This document shows, one piece after another, positions 35,400 through 44,138 of a stretch of 44,198 nt of DNA. Position 1 is the stretch's first letter; each line of letters opens with the position of its first letter. The notes under the pieces are model-generated. The model searched no databases and had not been told where the DNA came from. It worked only from the letters and a program-made list of their open reading frames with translations. Origin of the DNA: CAZMGG01 sp964565715 (lineage in GTDB: Bacteria; Planctomycetota; UBA1135; UBA2386); assembly GCA_964565715.1 (NCBI GenBank), contig CAZMGG010000036.1, positions 1-44,198 on the forward strand, given 5' to 3'. Both the position numbers and the translations under genes were made by a program.

Positions 35400-36811
35400 G
35401 GCGGGCCATCGTGCTGGGCGGACTGCTGCTGCTGCCGGCGCTGGCGGCGGCGCAGGTGGTCCCGCCCGCGCCGGCGCCGGTGAGCTTCTGGCGCGAGGTG
35501 CTGCCGCTGCTGCAGGCGCGCTGCGCGGGCTGCCACCAGCCCGGCAAGGCCAAGGCGGGACTCGTGCTGACCGATCACGCGGCGATCCGGCGCGGCGGCG
35601 ACGACCCGGCGGTGGTGGCCGGCGACCCCGACCAGAGCCTGCTGACCACGGTGCTGCTGCCCCACGACGGCGAGCCGCCGGCGATGCCGGAGAAGGACGC
35701 GCCGCTGGCCGCAGCCGAGATCGCCCTGCTGCGGCGCTGGATCGCCGAGGGTGCGGGCGACGACACGCCGCCGGGCCAGGCGGTGACGTTCGACGCCGAG
35801 CACCCGCCGCGCTATCCGCAAGCGCCGGTGATCCCCAGCCTCGCGTTCTCGCCCGACGGCGCGCTGCTGGCGGTGGCCGGCCGCCACGAGGTGCTGCTGC
35901 ACAGCGGCGACGGCACGCGGCTGGTCGGCCGCCTGATCGGCCGCAGCGAGCGGATCGAGAGCCTCGCCTTCGCCGCCGATGGCCGCCGGCTGGCGGCGGC
36001 CGGCGGCACGCCGGGCCGCTTCGGCGAACTGCAGGTGTGGGACGTGGCGGCCGGCGAACTGAAGGTGTCGGTGGCGCCAGCCCACGACTGCCTGCTCGGC
36101 GTGTCCTGGTCGCCGGACGGACGGCTCCTGGCCTGCGGCGCCGCCGACCGGGCGATCCGGGCCTTCGACGCCCAGAGCGGCGCCCAGGTGCTGTTCCAGG
36201 GCGCCAGCGAGGACTGGGTGCTCGACACGGTGTTCTCGACCGACGGCGCTCACCTGGTGTCGGTGGGCCGCGACCGCTCGATGAAGCTGATCCGGGTCGA
36301 CACCCAGCAGTTCATCGACCACATCACCAGCATCACGCCGGGCGCGGTGAAGGGCGGCCTGATGGCCGTCGACCGGCATCCGCAGCGCGACGAACTGCTG
36401 TGCGGCGGCGCCGACGGCACGCCGCGCCTCTACCGCATGTTCCGCGAGAAGGAACGCCGGATCGGCGACGACTACAACCTGCTGCGGGCACTGCCGCCGC
36501 TGCCGGGCCGCGTCACCGGCGTGGCGTTCCTGCCCGGCGGCGAGCGGGTCGTGGCGGCGTGCAGCGACGCGCGGGCCGGCGAGGTCCGCTGCTGGCGCAT
36601 CGCCGACGGCCAGGAGGTGTGGCGGCACCGCGCCGCCGCCGGCCTCTACGCGGTGGCGGTGGCGCCGGTCGGCGACTGCATCGCGATCGGCGGCTTCGCC
36701 GGCCGGGTGACGCTGCTGCGGGCGGCCGACGGCGAGGTGCTGCGCGAGTTCGTACCGGTGCCGCTCGAGACGCCGCCCACGGCCGACCAGGCCGCCGGAG
36801 GCGAACGATGA
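35396..36811 (+). CDS. Planctomycete cytochrome c (PSCyt1) with WD40 propeller
   Basis: A 471-residue exported protein starting at GTG 35396, coupled to the DUF1501 gene by GTGA. Signal peptide: AIVLGGLLLLPALAAAQ. The PSCyt1 domain has a c-type heme motif C43AGCH47 (LQARCAGCHQPGKAKAGLVL), followed by GEPPAMPEKDAPLAAAEIAL. Residues about 140-460 are WD40-type repeats (SLAFSPDGALLAVAGRHEVL, then GVSWSPDGRLLACGA and VSVGRDRSMKLIRVD), probably one propeller. These proteins are thought to act with the DUF1501 and DUF1549/1553 partners at the cell surface or periplasm. Its stop overlaps the next ATG by 4 bases (ATGA). Confidence 0.93.
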   Translation: MRRAIVLGGLLLLPALAAAQVVPPAPAPVSFWREVLPLLQARCAGCHQPGKAKAGLVLTDHAAIRRGGDDPAVVAGDPDQSLLTTVLLPHDGEPPAMPEKDAPLAAAEIALLRRWIAEGAGDDTPPGQAVTFDAEHPPRYPQAPVIPSLAFSPDGALLAVAGRHEVLLHSGDGTRLVGRLIGRSERIESLAFAADGRRLAAAGGTPGRFGELQVWDVAAGELKVSVAPAHDCLLGVSWSPDGRLLACGAADRAIRAFDAQSGAQVLFQGASEDWVLDTVFSTDGAHLVSVGRDRSMKLIRVDTQQFIDHITSITPGAVKGGLMAVDRHPQRDELLCGGADGTPRLYRMFREKERRIGDDYNLLRALPPLPGRVTGVAFLPGGERVVAACSDARAGEVRCWRIADGQEVWRHRAAAGLYAVAVAPVGDCIAIGGFAGRVTLLRAADGEVLREFVPVPLETPPTADQAAGGER

Positions 36812-39800
36812 GACCCCGCGCCCTGGCCGCCTTCGGCCTGCCGCTGCTGTCGGCCCTGGCGACCCTGCTGGCACCGGGCCGACCGGTCGGGGACGGCGCC
36901 GAACTGGTGGCCCTGGAGGCTTTCCCGCCGGCGATCGTGCTGCACGGGCCGTGGGCCGAGGCCCAGGTCGTGCTCACCGGCGTGCGACGGGACGGCATGC
37001 GGGTCGACCTGACCCGCGCCGCGTCGGCCGATCCCTGCGCGCTGGTCGCAGCCGGCGCCACCGGTCGCGTCCGCGCCACCGCCGACGGCGAGGGCACGCT
37101 GCGATTCCTGCACGGCGAGCTGGCGGTCACCGTGCCGGTGCGGGTGAGCGACACCGGCACCGCACCCACGCCGAGCTTCGTCACCGACGTGATGCCGATC
37201 CTGAGCCGCAGCGGCTGCAACGCCGGTACCTGCCACGGCGCGGCCCAGGGCAAGAACGGCTTCAAGCTGTCCCTGCGCGGCTACGACCCGGCCGCCGACC
37301 ACCAGGCGCTGACCGACGACCTCGCCGGCCGCCGCTTCGACCGCGCGGCGCCGGACCAGAGCCTGTTCCTGCAGAAGCCGCTGGGCACCGTGCCCCACGA
37401 GGGCGGCCAGAAGCTGGTGCCCGGCGGCACCGACCACGCGATCCTGCGCCGCTGGGTGGAGGACGGCGTGCGGCTCGACCTCGAGGCACCGCGGGTGACC
37501 CGGATCGAGCTGTTCCCGGCCGATCCGGTGGTGCCCGAGCCGGGCATGAGCCAGCAGTTCGCGGTGCTGGCCCACTACCAGGACGGCCGCGTCCGCGACG
37601 TGACGGCCCTGGCGTTCCTGGAGAGCGGCAACCTCGAGGTGGCGGTGGTCGACGGCCAGGCCCTGGTGCGCACGCTGCGCCGCGGTGACGCGCCGGTGCT
37701 GGCGCGCTTCGAGGGCCACTACGCCGCAGCCCCGCTGTTCGTGATGGGCGACCGCACCGGCTGGGAATGGCAGCCGGCACCGCAGCACAACCGCATCGAT
37801 GAGCTCGTCGATCAGGACCTGCGGCGGATCCGCAGCCAGCCCGGCGAGCTGTGCACCGACGAGGAGTTCGTCCGCCGCGTGCACCTGGACCTCACCGGCC
37901 TGCCGCCGAGCCGCGACGCGACGGTGGCGTTCCTGCTCGACCGCCGCGAGCAGCGCCGCAAGCGCGACGAGCTGATCGACCGGCTGATCGGCAGCCCGGA
38001 GTTCGTCGAGCACTGGACCAACCGCTGGTGCGACCTGCTGCAGGTGAACCGCAAGTACCTCGGCGAGGACGGCGCCCGCGCCCTGCGCACCTGGATCCAG
38101 GGCGCGGTGGCCAGCAACCTGCCCCACGACCGCTTCGTGCACGAGCTGCTGACGGCCACCGGCTCGACGCTGCAGCAGCCGGCGGCGGCGTTCTGGAAGG
38201 TCCAGCGCGCCCCCGACCTGGCCATGGAGAGCGTCACCCAGCTCTTCCTCGGCATCCGCTTCAACTGCAACAAGTGCCACGACCACCCGTTCGAGCGCTG
38301 GACCCAGCGCCAGCACTGGCAGCTCGCCGGCTACCTGGCGCAGGTGACGCGCACCGACGCGCCGGGCTCGCCGAAGATGCCGCCTGGCACGGCGATGGCC
38401 GAGGGCGAGCAGCCGCCGGCCTACGAGGAACTGATCGCCGACGACGCGGCGCTGCCGGGCATCGTCCGCGACCCCGACGGCCGCGAGTACCAGCCGGCGC
38501 TGCCGTTCACGCACGCGGACACGCCGGCCGCCGCGCCGACCCGCCGCGCCCACCTGGCCGGCTGGCTCACCGCCGCGGCCAACCCCTACTTCGCCCAGAA
38601 CCAGGTCAACCGCCTGTGGGCGGCGTTCCTCGGCCGCGGCCTGATCGAGCCGGTGGACGACGTGCGCGCCGGCAATCCGCCGACCAATCCCGAACTGCTG
38701 CGCCACCTCACCGACACCTTCGTCGACAACGGCTTCGACAGCCGCGCCCTGATGCGCGAGATCTGCCGCAGCCGCGTCTACCAGCAGTCGGTGCGCGGCA
38801 ACCGCTGGAACGAGGACGACGACGGCCACTTCTCCCACGCCCGGCCGCGCCGGCTGCCGGCGGAGACCCTGTTCGACGCGCTGCACCTCGCCACCGGCAC
38901 GCGGCCGAAGCTGCAGGGCGCCCGCGCCGGCCGCTACGCCAGCCAGGCCCTGGATCCCGCCGTGCAGGCGCCGGACGGCTTCCTCGAGCTGTTCGGCCGC
39001 CCGCCCCGCGAGAGCGTCTGCGAGTGCGAACGGCAGGACGGCACCTCGCTCGGCCAGGCGCTCAACCTGGTCAACGGCCCGACCCTGGCGGCGGTGATCG
39101 AGGCGCCGGACAACGACATCACGGCCCTGCTGGCGCACGAGCCCAGCGACGAGCGGGTCCTCGAGGAGCTGTTCCTCGCGTTCCTCAGCCGGCGGCCGCG
39201 GCCCGACGAGGTGGCGGCCCTGCTGCCGCGCCTCGATGCGCTGCAGCCGCAGAACAGCGCTGCCCTGCCGCCCGCCGCCCGCGAGGCCCTCGAGCAGGAA
39301 CTGGCGCAGTGGGAGGCGCGGCACCCGGTGCCGCAGTGGCAGCCGCTGCGCCTGCTGGAGCTGCGTTCCGCCGGCGGCGCCACCCTGCGCCCGCGCGACG
39401 ACGGCGCCGTGCTGGTCTCCGGCGACGCCCCCGAGCGCGACACCTACACGCTGGTGGGCAGCACCGACCTGCAGGGGCTCACCGGCCTGCGCCTCGAGGT
39501 GCTGCCCGACGACGCGCTACCCAACCGCGGGCCGGGCCGCGCCGAGAACGGCAACTTCGTGCTGAGCCGCCTGCGGCTCACCGCGCTGCCGCTGACGGAG
39601 CCGACCGCCGCCCGCGCGGTGCCGTTCGCCGGCGCCAGCGCCAGCTTCGCCCAGGAAGGCTGGCCGGTGGCCGAGGCGCTGGTCGACAACCCCAAGGGCT
39701 GGGCGATCGTGCCGCGCACCGGCCGGCCTCACGAGGCCTGGTTCGCCACCGCCGAGCCGATCGGCCAGGCCGGCGGCACCCTGCTGGTGGTGACCCTCGA

Positions 39801-40068
39801 GCAGCCCTACGGCAGCCGCCACACGCTGGGCTGCTTCCGCCTCGCCGTGACGACCAGCGAGGGCCTGATCCGCTACCACGGGCTGCCCGAGGCGGTGGCG
39901 GCGGCGCTGGCGGTGCCGGCGGCGGAGCGGAACGAGGCGCAGCGGGCCGCCGTGTTCGGCGGCTATCTCGCCCAGAACCGCGCCATGGCGGCGCGGATCC
40001 GGCTGGCGGCGGCCCAGGACCTGTGCTGGGCGCTCGCCACCAGCGCCCAGTTCCTGTTCCACCGCTGA
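36808..40068 (+). CDS. DUF1549/DUF1553 (PSCyt2/PSD1) family protein
   Basis: A 1086-residue exported protein, third member of the coupled set. A weak signal peptide is present (LAAFGLPLLSALATLLAPG). A PSCyt1-like region near 130-200 has SGCNAGTCHGAAQGKNGFKL, with C137-x4-C142-H143 as the heme-type motif. DUF1549 spans about 330-540 (VRRVHLDLTGLPPSRDATVA, EFVEHWTNRWCDLL, NCNKCHDHPFERWTQ with a CxxCH near residue 486). DUF1553 starts near 580 (HLAGWLTAAANPYFAQNQVN, then GRGLIEPVDDVRAGNPPTNP). A beta-rich C-terminal region follows (VSGDAPERDTYTLVGSTDLQ). Such proteins occur in high copy number in planctomycetes; proposed roles include polysaccharide degradation, not proven here. Confidence 0.94.
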   Translation: MRPRALAAFGLPLLSALATLLAPGRPVGDGAELVALEAFPPAIVLHGPWAEAQVVLTGVRRDGMRVDLTRAASADPCALVAAGATGRVRATADGEGTLRFLHGELAVTVPVRVSDTGTAPTPSFVTDVMPILSRSGCNAGTCHGAAQGKNGFKLSLRGYDPAADHQALTDDLAGRRFDRAAPDQSLFLQKPLGTVPHEGGQKLVPGGTDHAILRRWVEDGVRLDLEAPRVTRIELFPADPVVPEPGMSQQFAVLAHYQDGRVRDVTALAFLESGNLEVAVVDGQALVRTLRRGDAPVLARFEGHYAAAPLFVMGDRTGWEWQPAPQHNRIDELVDQDLRRIRSQPGELCTDEEFVRRVHLDLTGLPPSRDATVAFLLDRREQRRKRDELIDRLIGSPEFVEHWTNRWCDLLQVNRKYLGEDGARALRTWIQGAVASNLPHDRFVHELLTATGSTLQQPAAAFWKVQRAPDLAMESVTQLFLGIRFNCNKCHDHPFERWTQRQHWQLAGYLAQVTRTDAPGSPKMPPGTAMAEGEQPPAYEELIADDAALPGIVRDPDGREYQPALPFTHADTPAAAPTRRAHLAGWLTAAANPYFAQNQVNRLWAAFLGRGLIEPVDDVRAGNPPTNPELLRHLTDTFVDNGFDSRALMREICRSRVYQQSVRGNRWNEDDDGHFSHARPRRLPAETLFDALHLATGTRPKLQGARAGRYASQALDPAVQAPDGFLELFGRPPRESVCECERQDGTSLGQALNLVNGPTLAAVIEAPDNDITALLAHEPSDERVLEELFLAFLSRRPRPDEVAALLPRLDALQPQNSAALPPAAREALEQELAQWEARHPVPQWQPLRLLELRSAGGATLRPRDDGAVLVSGDAPERDTYTLVGSTDLQGLTGLRLEVLPDDALPNRGPGRAENGNFVLSRLRLTALPLTEPTAARAVPFAGASASFAQEGWPVAEALVDNPKGWAIVPRTGRPHEAWFATAEPIGQAGGTLLVVTLEQPYGSRHTLGCFRLAVTTSEGLIRYHGLPEAVAAALAVPAAERNEAQRAAVFGGYLAQNRAMAARIRLAAAQDLCWALATSAQFLFHR

Positions 40069-40090
40069 GTCCGCGCAGGACCGCATCGCG

Positions 40091-40127
40091 CCCGGCCGCG
40101 TCCGTCCGTAGAATCCCGGCCGCGTCC
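40091..40127 (+). repeat. 13-base direct repeat upstream of the DUF2961 gene
   Basis: CCCGGCCGCGTCC occurs at 40091-40103 and 40115-40127, flanking a TAGAAT hexamer (40109-40114) that could be a -10 box. It may be an operator for the downstream gene, or chance in GC-rich DNA. Confidence 0.3.
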
Positions 40128-40190
40128 TCCGCCTTCCGTCGTGGTCCCGCCGCGGCGGTGTCATCGCTGTCTGCCGGCCCCGGAACCCCC

Positions 40191-42293
40191 TTGCGCACGC
40201 ACCCCCTGCTCGCTCCAGGCCTAGGCGCGCTGCTCGCTGCGATCCTCGTGGCCTGTGGCGGCGGCGGCGGCGCGGCCCCGGTCGGGCCCAAGCCCGACGA
40301 CTGGCCGGCCCTGCAGACCGGCCAGGGCCTGGTCGCGGCCAGCGACACGTTCGCCATGCTGCTGCCGAGCCGCGCCAAGACCTTCGTGGTGGCGGGCTAC
40401 GACCCGGACGACCGGCCGTCGGCGCCGAACCGCGGCAACGACGATGGCTTCAGCGGCACCAACGGCACCGAGGCCTATCGGGTGATGGATCAGGGCAACC
40501 CGCTCGCGGTGCTGGCCCACTTCGAGGGCCGCGCCGGCGTGATGGGCCTGTTCTTCCGCAACTTCTGGAGCGACAGCGCCGGCGTGCCCTTCTACGCGAG
40601 AGAACACAACCGCACGCGGATCTGGCTGGATGGCGCGCTCGCCCACGACCTGCCGCTCACCGACTTCTTCCGCAACCCGGACGATCCGCGCGGCCAGGTG
40701 GCGCCGTTCCGGGGCCCGTTCACCGGCGGCCGCAGCGGCGGCCACCTCACCCACGCGCCGCTGCGCTGGAACGACAGCTTCCGCATCGGCTCCTGGGACG
40801 ACACCGGCAACAACGCCGCGTGCTTCCACCGCGTGGCGGTGACGCTGGCGACGCCGGAGGGTGAGCTGCCCCTGGCCGAGCCCGCGCCGTGGGAGGCCCT
40901 CGCCGCCCGGCCCGGCGCCTGGCCCCACCAGACGCCGCGGCAACCGCGCCTGTCGCGCCTGCAGATCCCCGCCGGCGAAACCCGCGAGGTCCTGCTGGCC
41001 GGACCGCTGACGATCCTGGAGCTGACCTGCGCCACTGGCGAACACCCGGACTGGAACGGCCTGCGGGCGGTGTTCACCTGGGACGACCAGCCCGCCCCGG
41101 CGGTGGACCTGCCCCTGCGCCTGCTCGGCGGCATGATCGCGCCGCCGCAGCGCTTCGCCTTCGAGGGGCTGATGTTCGGCAACGACGGCAACCGGCGCAT
41201 CCGCACCTACCTGCCGATGCCGTTCGCCCGCAGCGCCCGCCTGCAGTTCCGCAACGACAACGGCAAGCCGGTGGACCTGGAGGTGACCATCGCCGCCGCC
41301 GCCGGCGCGCCGCCCGCACCCTGGGGCCACTTCCACGCCACCTGGCACCAGGGCACCACCCAGACCGGCGTGCCGTTCGCCGGCCCGCGCCTCAGCGACG
41401 CCCGCGGCATGCTGCGCGTGCTGCTGCTCGAGGATGCCATGGACACCACCGGGCGCATCCCGAACCAGCTCACCACGCATCTGGAAGGCGACCTGTGCGT
41501 GCGGATCAACGGCCACCGCGGCACCGACCACACGTTCGACGCGTCGGAGACGTCGATCGGCCGTTGGGGCTGGTACCTCACGCCCGCCGACCGGCCGTTC
41601 GTCAGCGACACGTCGTTCCAGTCCGGCCCGCTGCTCCGCACCCTGCCCGGCAGCCACGCCGAGGCCCGCCGCCTGATGGGCTCGCTCTACCTGTTCGACC
41701 CGATCCACTTCGTGTCGGGCATCGACGTGGTGCTGGAGCACGGCGTGCAGAACGACGCCAACGCCGACTACGGCCTCGCGGCGATGCTCTACGTCGAGGC
41801 CGGCGCCGCCCGGCAGCCGATCCTCGAGCTGGAGGTGGGCAACCCGGCCGCCGAGATCGCCGCCGGCGTCTCGTTCACCGAGTGGAGCAACCACGTGCGG
41901 ACCGGCAACGCCCTGCGCGACCAGTTCTACGACACGCCGGCGATCACCGAGACCGTGCGGCAGGTGCGCGACTTCTACCGCTTCCGCGTCACCCGGCCGG
42001 ATCCGGCGCGCAGCACGGCGCCCGTCGCGATCGGCTGCCGCCTCGACCGGCTCGGCGGCGGCGCGCTGACCTTCTGCCAGGCCGATGTGCTGGTGGACGG
42101 CGCGCCGGCGGGCGTGCTGCACTGCACCACCAGCAACCCGGTGTTCCCCTGGGTCGAGGGCGGCGAGGTCGAGGTCGAGATCCCGCGGGCGCTCACCGAG
42201 GGCAAGACGGCGTTCACGGTCGAACTGCGGCCCCGGGCCGGCACGGACCCGCTACTTCTGGCGCGGATCTGGGTCTACGAGTACGTGAAGTAG
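40191..42293 (+). CDS. DUF2961 family lipoprotein
   Basis: A 700-residue predicted lipoprotein. With the TTG at 40191 the N-terminus is RTHPLLAPGLGALLAAILVAC, lipobox L-V-A-C, then GGGGG. A GTG at 40158 would add 11 residues and is an alternative. DUF2961 features include SGTNGTEAYRVMDQGNPLAV, FFRNFWSDSAGVPFYAREHN, LRWNDSFRIGSWDDTGNNAA and GHFHATWHQGTTQ; the family is a beta-sandwich (jelly-roll) type associated with carbohydrate processing. The second half has GSLYLFDPIHFVSGIDVVLE and HGVQNDANADYGLAAMLYV. It lies 122 bases after the PSD1 gene and may belong to the same functional set. Membrane-attached surface glycan binding or cleavage is an inference. Confidence 0.88.
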   Translation: MRTHPLLAPGLGALLAAILVACGGGGGAAPVGPKPDDWPALQTGQGLVAASDTFAMLLPSRAKTFVVAGYDPDDRPSAPNRGNDDGFSGTNGTEAYRVMDQGNPLAVLAHFEGRAGVMGLFFRNFWSDSAGVPFYAREHNRTRIWLDGALAHDLPLTDFFRNPDDPRGQVAPFRGPFTGGRSGGHLTHAPLRWNDSFRIGSWDDTGNNAACFHRVAVTLATPEGELPLAEPAPWEALAARPGAWPHQTPRQPRLSRLQIPAGETREVLLAGPLTILELTCATGEHPDWNGLRAVFTWDDQPAPAVDLPLRLLGGMIAPPQRFAFEGLMFGNDGNRRIRTYLPMPFARSARLQFRNDNGKPVDLEVTIAAAAGAPPAPWGHFHATWHQGTTQTGVPFAGPRLSDARGMLRVLLLEDAMDTTGRIPNQLTTHLEGDLCVRINGHRGTDHTFDASETSIGRWGWYLTPADRPFVSDTSFQSGPLLRTLPGSHAEARRLMGSLYLFDPIHFVSGIDVVLEHGVQNDANADYGLAAMLYVEAGAARQPILELEVGNPAAEIAAGVSFTEWSNHVRTGNALRDQFYDTPAITETVRQVRDFYRFRVTRPDPARSTAPVAIGCRLDRLGGGALTFCQADVLVDGAPAGVLHCTTSNPVFPWVEGGEVEVEIPRALTEGKTAFTVELRPRAGTDPLLLARIWVYEYVK

Positions 42294-42331
42294 CCAGGCG
42301 GCTCACTTCGGCATCGTCGGGCGGCTACCCA

Positions 42332-42351
42332 AACCACGGCTCTTCGTGGTT
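42332..42351. terminator. Perfect hairpin, possible terminator after the DUF2961 gene
   Basis: AACCACG (42332-42338) pairs perfectly with CGTGGTT (42345-42351) around GCTCTT, starting 39 bases after the stop at 42293. No T tract follows. It is the best candidate for a terminator in this part of the window. Confidence 0.35.
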
Positions 42352-42451
42352 GGCCTACGGGTGCCGGCGGCGATGCGCAGGAGGGGAAGCGAAGGGTCTT
42401 AACTGAGCAACCATGATGCAGCCGCTCATTGTCGTCGCAACCACATGATAC

Positions 42452-42472
42452 AGCGTAGTTTACGACTACGCT
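42452..42472. repeat. Perfect 8-bp inverted repeat with 5-base loop
   Basis: AGCGTAGT (42452-42459) and ACTACGCT (42465-42472) pair perfectly around TTACG. It could be a terminator stem, an operator, or a remnant of a mobile element boundary. The surrounding composition is atypical. Confidence 0.45.
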
Positions 42473-42621
42473 TGGCCACGGCGACCTGACCAGGAAATGT
42501 CCCCCTCCCCCCTCATACTCCATGGCGGTGGTCATCACGTTGCTGGATGCCGTCGTCGCACCCGGCTGGTGCCATACCCGACTGCAACAGGCCCTACACC
42601 CCATCACGACCCACCACTCGC

Positions 42622-43272
42622 ATGGCAGCCCCACATCTCGCCGAAGCACTCCTTCTCGTAGTTCCCTTGCTGGGCATGGCTACTCTCGACTCTGAGGGGA
42701 GCTTGCTCGACGGCCGACCAGGCGCCGGATCGGTAGCCAGTCGAGGGGAGCCAACCCTTCTCGTCAGTTCCGAGTGCGAGTGCCCGGCTACCGTCGAGGG
42801 CTCCTACCTTCCGACTTTCAACACATGTCGACATGGAGGGGCGACGCAGCCCTGCTTCCTGTTCACGATAGAGGCGTTGCAAGCTGGTGAAGAGGACACT
42901 CCGGGACAGTGCCAACTGCCGCAGCCAGAGCCTCCCGCACAGAATCCATGTCCGCAGGAGCCAGGGCAGTGCTCGTTCGCACCCCGCACCGTCAAGGTGC
43001 TGTCGGCGCTGTGCGTGGCCAATGGTTGCGGCACAGGGCCATGGCAGCTGCATGATGCGGGGGGCCAAGCCGTCGGGAAGAAGTTCGATGCAGGAGGCCA
43101 GACCAGGGAGGTGGCAGTCTCCGTTGCCAATCTCTGGTGCCGCAACGTCAAGGACTACAAGCTCCAGGTCAAGGATGCTACTGGCGCCGTGGCCATGCAG
43201 TTCAACGTTCGGAGCAAGTGTGACAAGTGCCCCAGTGACCAATCCCCCTACGCGCCTCCCCCGCCGCAGTAG
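42622..43272 (+). CDS. Cysteine-rich secreted protein of unknown function
   Basis: A 216-residue protein from the ATG at 42622; an earlier in-frame ATG at 42547 would add 25 residues without signal-peptide character. The N-terminal MAAPHLAEALLLVVPLLGMA is a plausible signal peptide. The mature part has about 12 cysteines: SSECECPATVEG, NTCRHGGATQPC, GQCQLPQPEPPAQNPCPQ, PGQCSFAP, LCVANGCGTG, WCRNVKDYK and a final KCDKCPSD. The second half looks beta-rich (DYKLQVKDATGAVAMQFNV). No family recognised. Codon use is clearly less GC-rich than that of all genes before 42300, a sign of a different origin. The next gene starts 26 bases downstream. Confidence 0.68.
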   Translation: MAAPHLAEALLLVVPLLGMATLDSEGSLLDGRPGAGSVASRGEPTLLVSSECECPATVEGSYLPTFNTCRHGGATQPCFLFTIEALQAGEEDTPGQCQLPQPEPPAQNPCPQEPGQCSFAPRTVKVLSALCVANGCGTGPWQLHDAGGQAVGKKFDAGGQTREVAVSVANLWCRNVKDYKLQVKDATGAVAMQFNVRSKCDKCPSDQSPYAPPPPQ

Positions 43273-43298
43273 GGACACAAGGGAACGCACAGGACCGG

Positions 43299-44138
43299 AT
43301 GGATCGCACGCTGGGAGACACACGTCGAAGCGCGCTCCTGGGCGCCTCCCTCATCGGAATTGGGGCCCTCCTGGCTCTGTGGCTGGTTCTCCGGAACTCG
43401 CCCGAGGCTCCCTCATCGCCACGGCAGCCAGAGTTCCTGACGCCAGAGGAATGGGTGCCCAGGGTTGTCGACGAAGGCGAGGGCACGGTCCGCATCGCGG
43501 TTGATGCCGAGGCTCCAGTCGTCCAGGAGATCAAGTTCCGCCACCAGGGCCCTCTGTCAGTGAATGGCAAGGAGCAGGTGCATTTTATTGTGGACCGGCG
43601 GATGGCGGAGCTTGCCGAAGTCATCAGGTCGCCGACTGAGCCGGGACCGAACGGGTCGCCATTGGCACAGTTTGCCAGCGAACTGAAGCAGATGATGCGT
43701 TACGAGGAGTTGCGTATCGTCAAGACCCTGATCGACGAAGGGAACTATCTGACTTTGGAGAACGGTTCGCCATGGCCCCCAACGTCGCAGGATAGGGGTG
43801 ACTACGCGTACGGACCGGTTGCTCTGGCAAGCGGCAAGTGGGGCATTGTCATCGTGATGATCGATCGCACCAAGCGACCGAGCACCAGGGATCTCACGGC
43901 TGCCATCCAGGAGACGCTGTCGGCTGATCGTGAGCAGAGGATCCAGGAGTTCAACGCCAAGCCGGATGGCGAGCGGAGAGCCTGGTGTGACCGCTTCCAG
44001 GAGCTCACCACGAAAGCCGCGTCAGACCTGCAGACGCTGGACGCCGATGAGCTCCGGGCCTTCATGGTGATGTCACGCGAAGTCAAGTACTTGCGGGCGC
44101 GAGTAGAGCCCACCGGCGCATGGCTGGTTCCGTTGTGA
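43299..44138 (+). CDS. Single-pass membrane-anchored protein of unknown function
   Basis: A 279-residue protein with an N-terminal membrane anchor (SALLGASLIGIGALLALWLV) and a soluble, probably extracytoplasmic, domain. Visible stretches are FLTPEEWVPRVVDEGEGTVR, EIKFRHQGPLSVNGKEQVHF, GKWGIVIVMIDRTKRPSTRD and a charged helical C-terminus. I recognise no family. It follows the Cys-rich protein by 26 bases in the same direction and shares its lower GC content, so the two probably form a small operon acquired together. The final 60 bases of the window after it hold nothing I can identify. Confidence 0.7.
   Translation: MDRTLGDTRRSALLGASLIGIGALLALWLVLRNSPEAPSSPRQPEFLTPEEWVPRVVDEGEGTVRIAVDAEAPVVQEIKFRHQGPLSVNGKEQVHFIVDRRMAELAEVIRSPTEPGPNGSPLAQFASELKQMMRYEELRIVKTLIDEGNYLTLENGSPWPPTSQDRGDYAYGPVALASGKWGIVIVMIDRTKRPSTRDLTAAIQETLSADREQRIQEFNAKPDGERRAWCDRFQELTTKAASDLQTLDADELRAFMVMSREVKYLRARVEPTGAWLVPL

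Larger units (their letters stand above)
42294..42621. other. Spacer at the start of a lower-GC segment
   Basis: A 328-base stretch with no supported gene. It contains two perfect hairpins (listed separately) and AT-richer sequence than anything before it. TGACCAGGAAATGTCCCC at 42487-42504 resembles the ends of some insertion sequences, but no transposase is present. An open minus-strand frame across it (42649-42275) has no recognisable protein features. Confidence 0.6.

Noticed and set aside
42275..42649. A 124-codon minus-strand frame in the 42.3-42.6 kb spacer
   Set aside because: No signal peptide, domain or ribosome binding site, and it crosses both hairpins; kept as non-coding.
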